Positions 7,747 through 16,365 of a stretch of 61,658 bases of DNA are shown here, piece by piece; position 1 is the stretch's first letter, and the number at the start of each line of letters is the position of its first letter. Where the stretch lies: the NCBI GenBank assembly GCA_028281525.1, contig JANQJR010000059.1, forward strand, positions 1 to 61,658. The letters run 5' to 3'. This DNA comes from Magnetovibrio sp. (GTDB taxonomy: Bacteria; Pseudomonadota; Alphaproteobacteria; Rhodospirillales; Magnetovibrionaceae). Under the pieces are notes generated by a model, which saw nothing but the letters and a program-made list of their open reading frames with translations, was not told where the DNA came from and ran no database searches. A program made the position numbers and the translations under genes.

Positions 7747-8574
7747 ATGGCCGAGGGTTCCAACCAAAACACCGCCCAATCGGCGTTCGGACGTTTCTTC
7801 GACAAGGTCGGACGCACATCCATTTCCGGATTGGAGGAAGTGGGGCGTCATGGCGTGATGCTGGTCGAAAGCCTCTATTGGCTGATCGCCGGTCCGCGCA
7901 TGAGCCAACCGGTGCGCCTCGGCTCGGTCATCGCGGAAATGATGGAAATCGGCGTACGCGCCATCGGCATCATCGGCATCATGGCCGCCGCCATCGGTGC
8001 GATGTTGGCTATTCAGGGCATCTATACGTTGAAGGTTTTCGGCGCGGAAGGCCACGTGGTCCTGGGCGTGGCGTTTTCCATGGTGCGTGAATTCGCGCCC
8101 TTGATCACCGGCATTTTGGTGGCGGGCCGCTCAGGCTCGGCGCTGTCGGCCCGACTTGGCACCATGAAGATCAATCAGGAGCTCGACGCCCTGGAAGTCA
8201 TGGGCATCAACCCGGTGCGTTTCCTGGTGGTGCCGTCCCTGATTGCGTCCCTGGTGATGGTGCCGGTTTTGACCTTCATGTCCATGGCCTTGGGTCTTTA
8301 TGCCGCGGCGCTCTACGTGCGCGCCACATTAGGCATGACCATGGCGGCGTTTTTCGATCAAACCATCAATGTGCTTTCGTTGGACGATCTTATGCACGGC
8401 CTTGGCAAGGCCGCCATCTTCGGCGTGCTGATCGCGCTGATCGGCGTGCTCAACGGTTTTCTCGTCAAGGGCGGCGCGGAAGGCGTCGGCAAGGCCACCA
8501 CCCGCTCCGTGGTGCAGTGCATTTCCGCCATTGTCGTGACCGACATGCTGTTCGCCCTGGTGGCGACGTTCTAG
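7747..8574 (+). CDS. MlaE-type ABC transporter permease
   Basis: Inner-membrane permease of a lipid (phospholipid) transport complex of the Mla/MCE class. The 275-residue protein starts with a short amphipathic N-terminus and has about five hydrophobic helices. The family core is visible as FAPLITGILVAGRSGSALSARLGTMK and ELDALEVMGINPVRFLV. The ATPase gene follows 15 bases later and the MCE protein overlaps that, so the three form one unit. It begins 81 bases after the STAS gene on the same strand. Confidence 0.9.
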   Translation: MAEGSNQNTAQSAFGRFFDKVGRTSISGLEEVGRHGVMLVESLYWLIAGPRMSQPVRLGSVIAEMMEIGVRAIGIIGIMAAAIGAMLAIQGIYTLKVFGAEGHVVLGVAFSMVREFAPLITGILVAGRSGSALSARLGTMKINQELDALEVMGINPVRFLVVPSLIASLVMVPVLTFMSMALGLYAAALYVRATLGMTMAAFFDQTINVLSLDDLMHGLGKAAIFGVLIALIGVLNGFLVKGGAEGVGKATTRSVVQCISAIVVTDMLFALVATF

Positions 8575-8589
8575 GCTGGGGATAAGAAT

Positions 8590-9447
8590 ATGAGCGAAGC
8601 TGCAACTGCCACCGTTCAAGAAGCACCCCCCGAAGCGCGCACTGTGATCGAGGTTCGCGATCTGGTCACCCACTACGGCCCGCGTGAAATCCTCCACGGC
8701 GTCAATGTCGACATCGTCGAAGGCGAGATCATGGTGATCATGGGTGGGTCCGGTTCGGGCAAATCCACGTTCCTGCGTCATTTGATGGCGTTGCAGCGCC
8801 CCACGTCGGGCAGCATCAAGATTTTGGACCACGATGTTTGGTCGCTGTCGCAAAAGCAATTGTTCGAGTTGCGCCGCAAGCTGGGGGTGGCGTTCCAGAG
8901 CGGCGCGCTGTTCAGCTCCATGACGGTGGGCGAAAACATCATGCTGCCGCTTTACGAACATACCAAGCTGGACCGCACGACCATGGAGATCATGGCGCGC
9001 ATGAAACTGGAAGTGGTGGAGTTGTCGGGGTTCGAGGATTTGATGCCGTCCGAGCTTTCCGGCGGCATGATCAAACGCGCCGCGGTGGCCCGCGCACTCA
9101 TCATGGACCCGCGCATCCTGTTTTTCGACGAACCCAGCGCGGGGCTCGACCCTGTGGTCTCCAAACAGTTGGACGAATTGATCCTGCGCCTGCGCGACGC
9201 CATGGGCATGACCATTTGCGTCGTGACCCACGAGTTGGACAGCGCATTCACCATTGCGGACCGCATCACCGTCTTGGACCAGGGCAACATTCTGTTCATC
9301 GGTACGGTGGACGAGTTGCGCAGCAGCGCGTCCGAGCGCATACAGAATTTGCTCAACCGCCGCTCGGAAGAAGCGGAAATCGATCCGGACGAATATCTGC
9401 GCCGCCTGACCGGCGACAAAGAAGAAGCTGAGGGAATGCCACGATGA
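8590..9447 (+). CDS. MlaF-type ABC transporter ATP-binding protein
   Basis: ATPase driving lipid transport between the two membranes. The 285-residue protein has Walker A GGSGSGKST (about 52-60), a Q-loop in VAFQSGALFSS, the signature ELSGGMIKRAAVARAL (from about 155), Walker B ILFFDEPSAGLDP (about 176-188) and the switch His in VTHEL. The Mla-type signature SGGM is clear. A long N-terminal tail of about 17 residues precedes the NBD. Its end overlaps the mlaD start by four bases (ATGA). Confidence 0.9.
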   Translation: MSEAATATVQEAPPEARTVIEVRDLVTHYGPREILHGVNVDIVEGEIMVIMGGSGSGKSTFLRHLMALQRPTSGSIKILDHDVWSLSQKQLFELRRKLGVAFQSGALFSSMTVGENIMLPLYEHTKLDRTTMEIMARMKLEVVELSGFEDLMPSELSGGMIKRAAVARALIMDPRILFFDEPSAGLDPVVSKQLDELILRLRDAMGMTICVVTHELDSAFTIADRITVLDQGNILFIGTVDELRSSASERIQNLLNRRSEEAEIDPDEYLRRLTGDKEEAEGMPR

Positions 9448-10403
9448 ACACGGCAAAGATCAACTACGTTGCGGTGGGGCTGTTCATCACCGCCGCTCTG
9501 GTGGGGACGATCGTCTCCATGGCCCTGCTGACGGGGCGCACAGGCAGCACCGATGCTTACTATGCGGTGTACAAGAACGTAACCGGCGTGAAGTTCGGCA
9601 CCCAAGTGCTCTACGAAGGCTATCCCATTGGCCAGGTGGAGGACGTCACGCCGGTGGCCGAAGGCGGTGCGATGAAATTCCGGGTCGATTATGAAGTGAT
9701 CGAAGGCTGGCAAATTCCCGACGATAGCATCGCGCGCATCGGCGCGTCTGGGCTTTTGTCGGCGATCACCATCAACATCGACGCGGGCGGCAGTCCCATC
9801 GCCTATAAGCCTGGGTCAAAGGTCAAAGCCCAGGAAGCGTCCGATTTGTTCAAGGTCATGTCCGGCGTGGCCAGTGATCTTTCCAACCTTGCCGAAAAAG
9901 ACGTGCGCCCATTGCTCGCGACCATCAACACCGCCGTCGGCAATTTTGCGGTTACGGTCGAAACGGTGGGTGAGTTGTTGGACGAAGACGGCCAAAAAAT
10001 GATCCGGCAGTTCGCCCAGGTCGCCAGCGACCTGTCGGATTTGATGGTGGACGTGAATGAACGCTTGCCGCGCATTGCTCAAAACGTGGATTCCTCCACC
10101 GCCAATTTCGCCGAGTTGTCGGAAGATTTAGCGAAAACGCGCCAACGGCTCGATCTGTTGTTGGGGTCGGCGGACGAGTTGATGACCACATCCGCCGCGA
10201 TGGTGGGCGAAAACCGCGCCGAGGTGCGCCGGTCCATCGAGGATTTGAAGCATGTCACGGATTCCTTGGCGCGCCACATCGATTCCGTAAACCAGAATGT
10301 GGAGGGTACGGCGCGCAACATGTTCGAGTTCTCCCGCGAAATCCGCCAGAACCCGGGCTTGTTGCTATCCGGTACCGCGCCGCAAGAAAAAGGCAATCAG
10401 TAG
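9444..10403 (+). CDS. MCE-domain (MlaD-type) periplasmic lipid-binding protein
   Basis: A 319-residue protein with one N-terminal membrane anchor (YVAVGLFITAALVGTIVSMALL) and a single MCE domain at about 35-115 (KNVTGVKFGTQVLYEGYPIGQVEDV). A long C-terminal helical region with heptad-like spacing probably assembles in the hexamer. Such proteins carry phospholipids across the periplasm together with MlaE and MlaF. No MlaC-type shuttle is seen; a lipoprotein follows instead. The stop codon TAG (10401-10403) opens a GGGCTCGGCCC-type repeat. Confidence 0.88.
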   Translation: MNTAKINYVAVGLFITAALVGTIVSMALLTGRTGSTDAYYAVYKNVTGVKFGTQVLYEGYPIGQVEDVTPVAEGGAMKFRVDYEVIEGWQIPDDSIARIGASGLLSAITINIDAGGSPIAYKPGSKVKAQEASDLFKVMSGVASDLSNLAEKDVRPLLATINTAVGNFAVTVETVGELLDEDGQKMIRQFAQVASDLSDLMVDVNERLPRIAQNVDSSTANFAELSEDLAKTRQRLDLLLGSADELMTTSAAMVGENRAEVRRSIEDLKHVTDSLARHIDSVNQNVEGTARNMFEFSREIRQNPGLLLSGTAPQEKGNQ

Positions 10404-10431
10404 GGCTCGGCCCTTAGACTAGGGAACATTG

Positions 10432-11037
10432 ATGATGCACCGATTGACGAAACCCATTGTGCCCGCCCTGCTTGCCATGGGTCTGCTGAGTGCGTGCGCC
10501 GCGCCGCCGCCCGCGCCGGAAGACGCATTTTATCGTTTGAACCCCCGCGCCGGCGGAGAAACGGCCGTTGCGCCGTTGCTCAGCGGCGTGGTCGAAATCG
10601 ACCGCTTCGTTGCCAGCGGCTCGCTCGCCAACCGGCCGCTGCTATTCGCCGAGGCGGGTTCCAACGCGGTCAGCGAATACCATTATCACTTCTGGATCGA
10701 AGCTCCGCCCATCTTGCTGCAAAACGCGTTGGTGTCGTATCTGCGCTCCGCCGGGGTTTCGAAACGTGTGGTCACGCCGGAAATGCGCGTTACGCCCGAT
10801 TACACCATCCGTGGACGGGTGATGCGTCTGGAAACGGTTCTGGGAAATCCCGCCACGGGCGTGGCTGAGTTCGAATTGAGTTTGCGCCGCGAACACGATG
10901 GCGAACTGATCGTGCTGGGGGAATACCTGGCCGAAGTGCCTTCTGGGCAAAACGGGGTGAAAACAGATGTCACGGCCATTGAGGCGGCGGTCGACAAAGC
11001 CTTTGCCGCTTTTGTCGCCGACATCGCGAACCCGTGA
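10432..11037 (+). CDS. ABC-type transport auxiliary lipoprotein
   Basis: A 201-residue lipoprotein with signal peptide and lipobox LLSAC (mature Cys about residue 22) followed by AAPPPAPEDAFYRLNP. It resembles the auxiliary lipoproteins (ABC_trans_aux family, PqiC-like) that sit at the outer membrane end of MCE transporters. I start at the first ATG after AGGGA; a TTG three bases earlier is also in frame. It lies 28 bases after the MCE gene, and its stop overlaps the following GTG start, so it closes the transporter operon while coupling to an RNA methyltransferase. Confidence 0.8.
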   Translation: MMHRLTKPIVPALLAMGLLSACAAPPPAPEDAFYRLNPRAGGETAVAPLLSGVVEIDRFVASGSLANRPLLFAEAGSNAVSEYHYHFWIEAPPILLQNALVSYLRSAGVSKRVVTPEMRVTPDYTIRGRVMRLETVLGNPATGVAEFELSLRREHDGELIVLGEYLAEVPSGQNGVKTDVTAIEAAVDKAFAAFVADIANP

Positions 11038-12395
11038 GCCATCCGCCGCGACGTCACCGGAAGGGCTGGCGGGGTGCGTCCACGCGGCGCAAACGTTCCG
11101 CCGCCCAAGTTCCCGTTGAGACCGTCGATGTCGAGGTCGATGCGCTTGGCGCGCAAGGAGACGGCATTGCCCAGGCGGCGATCCTCGCCCATACCCACAC
11201 GCTGTATATTCCGGGCGCGCTGCCCGGTGAAAAGGTGCGAGTGCGCACTGTGGCCAGGCGTGGTGATGGTTTTGCAGCGGAGCTGCTCGATATTCTTGAG
11301 CCCAGCCCGGAACGGGCCCAACCCCCTTGTCCCCATTACGCCCATTGCGGCGGATGCGCCTTGCAGCATTTGAACCGCGCCGGGTATGCGGATTGGAAGC
11401 GCAAGCGGGTGGTGCGGGCACTGGCGCAGCGGGGTTTTGCGGATGCGCCGGTTCACGATCCGGTCTTGATCGGCGAAGGCACACGCCGCCGCGTGACCTT
11501 CACCGCGGTGCGGCGCGGTCGCAAGGTGGTGGTCGGCTTCAACGCGCGTGCCAGCCACGATGTGGTGGCCATAGACAATTGTCCATTGCTGGTGGCGGAC
11601 TTGAACGCCTTGATCGGGCCTTTGAGCGCCTTGGCCGGGGATGTGTTGAGCGACGGCCATCGGGTGCGCATCCATGTGACGGCGTGTGAAAACGGTGCGG
11701 ATGTGTGGATCGAAGCCGGTACGTCACCGGAGCTGTCCACCCGCGAAGCCCTGGCCGCATTCGTGCGCGACACGCACGCGGTGCGTCTGGCGTGGAAGGA
11801 AGAAGGGCTTAGTCCCGAGCCCATCGCTCAAGAGGCTCTGCCATTGGTGTACCTGTCCGGCGTCCCGGTGGAACTGCCCTCCGGTGCCTTCTTGCAGGCG
11901 AGCGTGGAAGGCGAACACGCCATCCGCGATGGTGTCCTGGATGCCATTGGCGCGGACGCGACGCGCGTGGCGGATTTGTTTTGTGGATTGGGCAGCTTCA
12001 CCCTGCCGCTTGCGCAGCGCGCCGTGGTCGAAGCGGTGGACAGCGTCGAAGCGCCGCTGCGCGCCTTGGAGCGCGCCGCTGGGCGGGCGGATTTGGGTGG
12101 GCGGGTCTCGGTCCAGGTACGAGACCTCACCCGCCAACCGCTGGAGACGGGGGAATTGAACAAGTTCGACGCGGTGGTGTTCGACCCGCCTCGCGCGGGC
12201 GCTGCCGAGCAGGCTCAATATTTGGCGTATGCGGACGTGCCTTCGGTGGTGGGCGTATCGTGCAATCCCGCCACCTTCGCCCGGGATGCCCGAATCTTGG
12301 CGGATGTCAGGTATGAGCTGGTTTCCGTGCAGCCCATCGACCAGTTTACCTATAGCCCTCATGTGGAGTTGGTGGCCCATTTCGTGCGGCGATAA
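11034..12395 (+). CDS. TRAM-domain class I SAM-dependent 23S rRNA (uracil-5)-methyltransferase, RumA/RlmCD family
   Basis: Probably methylates a uridine of 23S rRNA at C5. The 453-residue protein has a basic N-terminus, a TRAM domain (about 25-85), a [4Fe-4S] Cys cluster CPHYAHCGGC (99-108, with a fourth Cys expected downstream near EACE-like positions), a SAM fold with DLFCGLGSFTLPLA, the motif FDPPRAGA and the catalytic Cys410 in VSCNPATF. The GTG start overlaps the previous stop as GTGA. A start further in cannot be excluded because the first 25 residues are not conserved in type. It is also possible that it modifies tRNA. Confidence 0.85.
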   Translation: MSHPPRRHRKGWRGASTRRKRSAAQVPVETVDVEVDALGAQGDGIAQAAILAHTHTLYIPGALPGEKVRVRTVARRGDGFAAELLDILEPSPERAQPPCPHYAHCGGCALQHLNRAGYADWKRKRVVRALAQRGFADAPVHDPVLIGEGTRRRVTFTAVRRGRKVVVGFNARASHDVVAIDNCPLLVADLNALIGPLSALAGDVLSDGHRVRIHVTACENGADVWIEAGTSPELSTREALAAFVRDTHAVRLAWKEEGLSPEPIAQEALPLVYLSGVPVELPSGAFLQASVEGEHAIRDGVLDAIGADATRVADLFCGLGSFTLPLAQRAVVEAVDSVEAPLRALERAAGRADLGGRVSVQVRDLTRQPLETGELNKFDAVVFDPPRAGAAEQAQYLAYADVPSVVGVSCNPATFARDARILADVRYELVSVQPIDQFTYSPHVELVAHFVRR

Positions 12396-12568
12396 TGCAT
12401 TATTTTTGAAGATTTTTTCGTCATAAATTTACAAACTGGTCCGGTTATATTACAAACCGCCCCAACCGATCGTTTCGGCGTTTCGGTGTGACCTCCCCTC
12501 ATAGTCGGCCCAGTATGGATTTTCACCATGGGATTTCGGCCCGCAAAAGCAGTGATGAGAGGAATTCC

Positions 12569-15508
12569 ATGGCGCACCAACCCCCCGCTGCCCTCAGCGA
12601 TGCCATGACATTTGACGCCTTCAAAGGCGCGGAAAAGAAAATTTTACCGGCGGCGTGCGAACTGCGCGACGAGCTGGCGGAAAAGCTTGCGCAATTCCAA
12701 AGCGAAGCGCGTGAAAATCACCTGCAATCGCCGACACGGCGTATGGCCCTGCATATTTCCCATCTGGGCCAGCAAGGCGAGGTGTCCATGAACGATCTTT
12801 CGGATCTGGTGCGCCTGCTGACCTTGAACGCGTTCAAGTATCGCGCCCAGAGGCTGCGCTCCTACGTCGGTGAAGTGGACGTTGAGAAAAACGAAGACCG
12901 TCTGCGTGCGCTGTTTGCCAACTTGGCCCAGGATGGCGATGGAGCAACGGCCCCGTTCGAAACCTTTCAAGAACGGGTCGAACGTGAAGTTTTCGGCATC
13001 GTGATCACCGCGCACCCGACGTTTACCGTGTCCGAGGACCTGACCCGGGCGGAAGCCGCCTTGGCGGTGGAACGGGGTGAAGACGGCGCCCCTTTGGGCG
13101 AAGCGGACTTGGACGCTCTTCTCCGCTCCATCGTGGAGACGCCCCATGGCACGCCGGACCAGATCGGCCTGGAGGACGAACAGCGTTTCGCCTTGATGGC
13201 CATCGGCAACATCCACAAAGCGCTACGCCGGGTGTATGCGACCGTGTTCGACGTGGCCCGTGAGGCCTATCCCGATCAATGGCAAACCCTCACGCCGCGC
13301 CTGCTGACCGTCGCCAGTTGGGTCGGCTACGATTTGGACGGGCGCGCGGACATTCGCTGGTCCGACACCTTGTCGCTGCGCATGGGCGTGGAACGTCTGG
13401 CGCTCGGCGACTATCTGAAGACTCTGGAGGCCATTGGTGACGCTGTCGAGGCCAAGGCCGTGTTGCAGGACGCCATTGCCACCATCGATCAGGACATCGA
13501 ACGCCTCAAGCTCGATCCTGAAAACGTCGACGAAGTCGGTGCGTTCAGCCGCGCCCTGGCGGACAGTCTGGAGAATCGCTTGATCAGTGTCGCGCGGATC
13601 ACCGACATTCTGACGGGGGCCATCGACGCGGGTTCGGATAAAACGGCGGAATTGGCCGTGTTGCGCGCGGAAATGGCCAATTTCGGTTTGGCTTTCGCGC
13701 ACACCCACATGCGCATCAACGCGACCCAGTTGACCAACGCCATCCGGCACAACATCGACATCACCACCGCGCCGGAAGACCCCGCCAACCGCCGGCGTTA
13801 TCTGGCGGAAATCGCCAGCCTGGTGGAAAGGGTCGAACCGGTCAGCGTCAACTTTGGCACCATCATGAATGAACGCGCCACGGCCAAGCGGGTGTTCATG
13901 TTGGTTGCGAAATTCTTGAAGTACGTGGATGCGAACGAGCCGGTGCGCTTCTTGATCGCGGAGTGCAACACGCCCTTTACGGTTTTGACCGCGCTCTATT
14001 TCGCGAAGCTGTTCGGGGTCGCCGACAAGATCGACATTTCGCCGCTGTTCGAAACCGGCTTGGCGCTGGACCAGGGGCACGAGATCATCACGGAACTGCT
14101 AAAAAACCCATCTTATGTCGAATATGTCAAAGGCCGTGGACGCATCTGCATGCAGACCGGTTTTTCCGACGCGGGCCGCTATATCGGCCAGGTGCCCGCG
14201 TCGCTGGCGATCGAACGGATCCGCATCAAGCTCGCCAAGCGCATCAAGCAAAGCGAGGTGGAGGATGTCGATCTGCTGATCTTCGACACCCACGGGGAAT
14301 CCATCGGCCGGGGCGCGCATCCGCTCAGCTTCGCCGACCGTCTGGATTACACCTACCCGCCGCAGGCGCGCGCCAAGTTCAAGGAAGCCGGCATTCACGT
14401 GAAGCAGGAGGTCAGCTTCCAAGGCGGGGACGGGTACGTCTATTTCTCCCACCCCGATCTGGCCTTCGCCACCGTGTGCCGCTTGGTCGAACATGCATTG
14501 ACGGGGCCTAAGAACGGCGGCTCGGCGGATGTGTTCTATGAAGACACGGACTATTCGCTGGACTATTTCATGACGGTGAAGGGCTTCAACGAGCGTTTGA
14601 TGGAAAATTCCAATTACGCCGCGACCTTGAACCTGTTCGGCACCAACCTTCTGTATCCGACCGGGTCGCGCAAGGTGAAGCGCCAGCACGAAGGTGGCGC
14701 GCAGGTGGACCTGGAGCACCCGTCCCAGGTCCGCGCTATCCCGCACAACGCCATCTTGCAGCAGCTGGGGTATTTTTCCAATTCCATCAGCGGGCATGGT
14801 AAGGCGATCGCCAAGGATCAGGACCGGTTCGTTGAAATCTTCCAACTCTCGGACCGTTGCCGCCGGTTCACCGCCATGGTGGCCTATGCGCGCCATCTAT
14901 CCAATCTGGATGCGTTGCATGGGTATGTTTCCCTGTTCGACCCGGCGATCTGGTTGCGTCGCGCGATGATCGAAAAGAACCCCGCGCGCGCCGAACAGAT
15001 GCAAACCCTGGCCGATATGCTGCGCCATTCGCGCCGCCACGAAAAGGTCAACCGCATCTATCGTATTTTCTTGAACGACACGCTCTATCTGGACCGTGGG
15101 CTCAAGGCCGTCGGCGCGGATCAGATGCTGCCGGAATTGGTGGAGGAATGCTATCCGGACCTACTTCTGCTCCACGCCGTGCGCATCGCGCTGATCCACG
15201 AAATGTTCCTGGTGGTGGCGCGTTTGCCGAAGTTCTCCGACCGTCATACCACCTCTTCTGAGGAGTTGATCAACGAGCTTCTGAATTTGGATGTGGAGCA
15301 TGCACTGGGCGTGCTGCGCCGAGCTTTTCCGGTCTCAGGGGCAGATTCGGACGCGAGCGCCTTCGGAGAGGAGGCGACCTACCACACCGACGCGGAACAC
15401 GGCTACGCCAAAGAGCACAAAGAGCTGTTCGAGCCGCTTGAGCGCCTTTACGACCTGTCGCGGCGCATTTCCACCGCGGTGGCGCACATGTCGGGTGCGG
15501 TGGGCTAA
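12569..15508 (+). CDS. divergent phosphoenolpyruvate carboxylase-like protein
   Basis: A 979-residue protein, starting at the ATG 6 bases after AGAGGA; an in-frame GTG 81 bases upstream lacks a comparable ribosome site. The fold-defining PEPC landmarks can be followed: TAHPTF (His149), ISPLFETGLALDQGHE (from about 490), TGFSDAGR (Asp534), ESIGRGAHP (Arg581) and VRAIP. Relative to canonical PEPC, however, FHGRGGSIGRGG has become FDTHGESIGRGA, the Lys after the metal-binding Asp is missing, the second Arg of the region after RAIP is not seen, and the C-terminus lacks the usual NTG. It may be a divergent anaplerotic enzyme or a PEPC-like protein with another role. Confidence 0.75.
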   Translation: MAHQPPAALSDAMTFDAFKGAEKKILPAACELRDELAEKLAQFQSEARENHLQSPTRRMALHISHLGQQGEVSMNDLSDLVRLLTLNAFKYRAQRLRSYVGEVDVEKNEDRLRALFANLAQDGDGATAPFETFQERVEREVFGIVITAHPTFTVSEDLTRAEAALAVERGEDGAPLGEADLDALLRSIVETPHGTPDQIGLEDEQRFALMAIGNIHKALRRVYATVFDVAREAYPDQWQTLTPRLLTVASWVGYDLDGRADIRWSDTLSLRMGVERLALGDYLKTLEAIGDAVEAKAVLQDAIATIDQDIERLKLDPENVDEVGAFSRALADSLENRLISVARITDILTGAIDAGSDKTAELAVLRAEMANFGLAFAHTHMRINATQLTNAIRHNIDITTAPEDPANRRRYLAEIASLVERVEPVSVNFGTIMNERATAKRVFMLVAKFLKYVDANEPVRFLIAECNTPFTVLTALYFAKLFGVADKIDISPLFETGLALDQGHEIITELLKNPSYVEYVKGRGRICMQTGFSDAGRYIGQVPASLAIERIRIKLAKRIKQSEVEDVDLLIFDTHGESIGRGAHPLSFADRLDYTYPPQARAKFKEAGIHVKQEVSFQGGDGYVYFSHPDLAFATVCRLVEHALTGPKNGGSADVFYEDTDYSLDYFMTVKGFNERLMENSNYAATLNLFGTNLLYPTGSRKVKRQHEGGAQVDLEHPSQVRAIPHNAILQQLGYFSNSISGHGKAIAKDQDRFVEIFQLSDRCRRFTAMVAYARHLSNLDALHGYVSLFDPAIWLRRAMIEKNPARAEQMQTLADMLRHSRRHEKVNRIYRIFLNDTLYLDRGLKAVGADQMLPELVEECYPDLLLLHAVRIALIHEMFLVVARLPKFSDRHTTSSEELINELLNLDVEHALGVLRRAFPVSGADSDASAFGEEATYHTDAEHGYAKEHKELFEPLERLYDLSRRISTAVAHMSGAVG

Positions 15509-15704
15509 GGTCCTAAATTTAAAAGAGAAAAGCCCCTTCTTTTACAGCTTAAGGGCGTGCCGGATGGCGGGCCCTTTGCGTTTGTTTTAGATTGCTGCGG
15601 TGCACTATATTAATCTTCCAATATATATGGATTTTATAACATAAACACGTATTATAGTGACCCAGGGAGAATATTAAATAATAAGAGGAAAGAGGTACGA
15701 AACG

Positions 15705-16139
15705 ATGAAAGTTGAGATGATTCTCCAGCGCAAAGGCGCCGACGTCATTTCATTGCGCCCCGAAGACACCATCCAGACGGCCACCGCCATTCTGACGGTG
15801 AACAAAATCGGCGCTCTGCCTGTGCGCAACGGTGAAGACGAACTGGTCGGCATCCTGTCTGAACGCGATATCGTCAAAGGCTTGCACGCCGTCGGTACCG
15901 GTTGCATCAACAGCACGGTCGCCGATTTGATGACGGAGAAAGTCACCACTTGCACGTTGGAAGACGACGTGGTCGAAGTGCAGCAGAAAATGCACAATGG
16001 TCGCTTCCGTCACATTCCGGTGATCAAGGACGGTAAGCTTTACGGTGTGATCTCTCAGGGCGACGTGATGCACATGTGCATCGAAAAGGCCCAGAACGAA
16101 GCCAATGTGATGCGCGAACTGGCCATCGCCAGAGGCTGA
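15705..16139 (+). CDS. CBS-domain pair protein
   Basis: A 144-residue protein made of two CBS motifs in tandem (about 8-60 and 72-130; HIPVIKDGKLYGVISQGDVM is the end of the second). CBS pairs bind adenine nucleotides and usually sense energy state. It has no fused effector domain, so its partner is unknown. A strong AAGAGGAAAGAGG ribosome site precedes the ATG. The AT-rich 190-base region upstream probably holds its promoter, and an intrinsic terminator follows, so it appears monocistronic. Confidence 0.88.
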   Translation: MKVEMILQRKGADVISLRPEDTIQTATAILTVNKIGALPVRNGEDELVGILSERDIVKGLHAVGTGCINSTVADLMTEKVTTCTLEDDVVEVQQKMHNGRFRHIPVIKDGKLYGVISQGDVMHMCIEKAQNEANVMRELAIARG

Positions 16140-16177
16140 TTCTGAGCTAAGACTTCGAACACCCCAAAATGTGTGCG

Positions 16178-16207
16178 CCCGGCGGGTTTCGGTCCGTCGG
16201 GTGTTTT
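16178..16207 (+). terminator. intrinsic terminator after the CBS gene
   Basis: Hairpin CCCGGCGG (16178-16185) with CCGTCGGG (16194-16201), one G-T pair, 8-base loop, followed by TGTTTTGTG. It is 39 bases past the CBS stop. Confidence 0.6.
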
Positions 16208-16282
16208 GTGTCTATAGACTCGATTATTAACCTTCTTGCTCCAGGGCCCGGACCTTAATATGCATAGTTTTTTATACACCAA

Positions 16283-16311
16283 TTGCTGATCGAAGAGCTT
16301 TGGAATTATAG
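16283..16311 (+). promoter_or_regulatory. sigma-70-like promoter for the cytochrome c fusion gene
   Basis: TTGCTG (16283-16288), a 17-base spacer and TTATAG (16306-16311). The predicted start would be about 50 bases before the chosen ATG at 16366. The surrounding sequence is AT-rich, and a copy of the GGGCCCGGACC motif lies just upstream (16242-16258). Confidence 0.4.
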
Positions 16312-16365
16312 TTACGCTCAAAGGTTGTGTCTGAGGCCTCCATTTGTCTAAAGGTAAAAGTTCAA

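Noticed and set aside
12488-12568. N-terminal extension of the PEPC-like protein from a GTG
   Set aside because: The extension is low-complexity and lacks a ribosome site; the ATG at 12569 has AGAGGA at good spacing.
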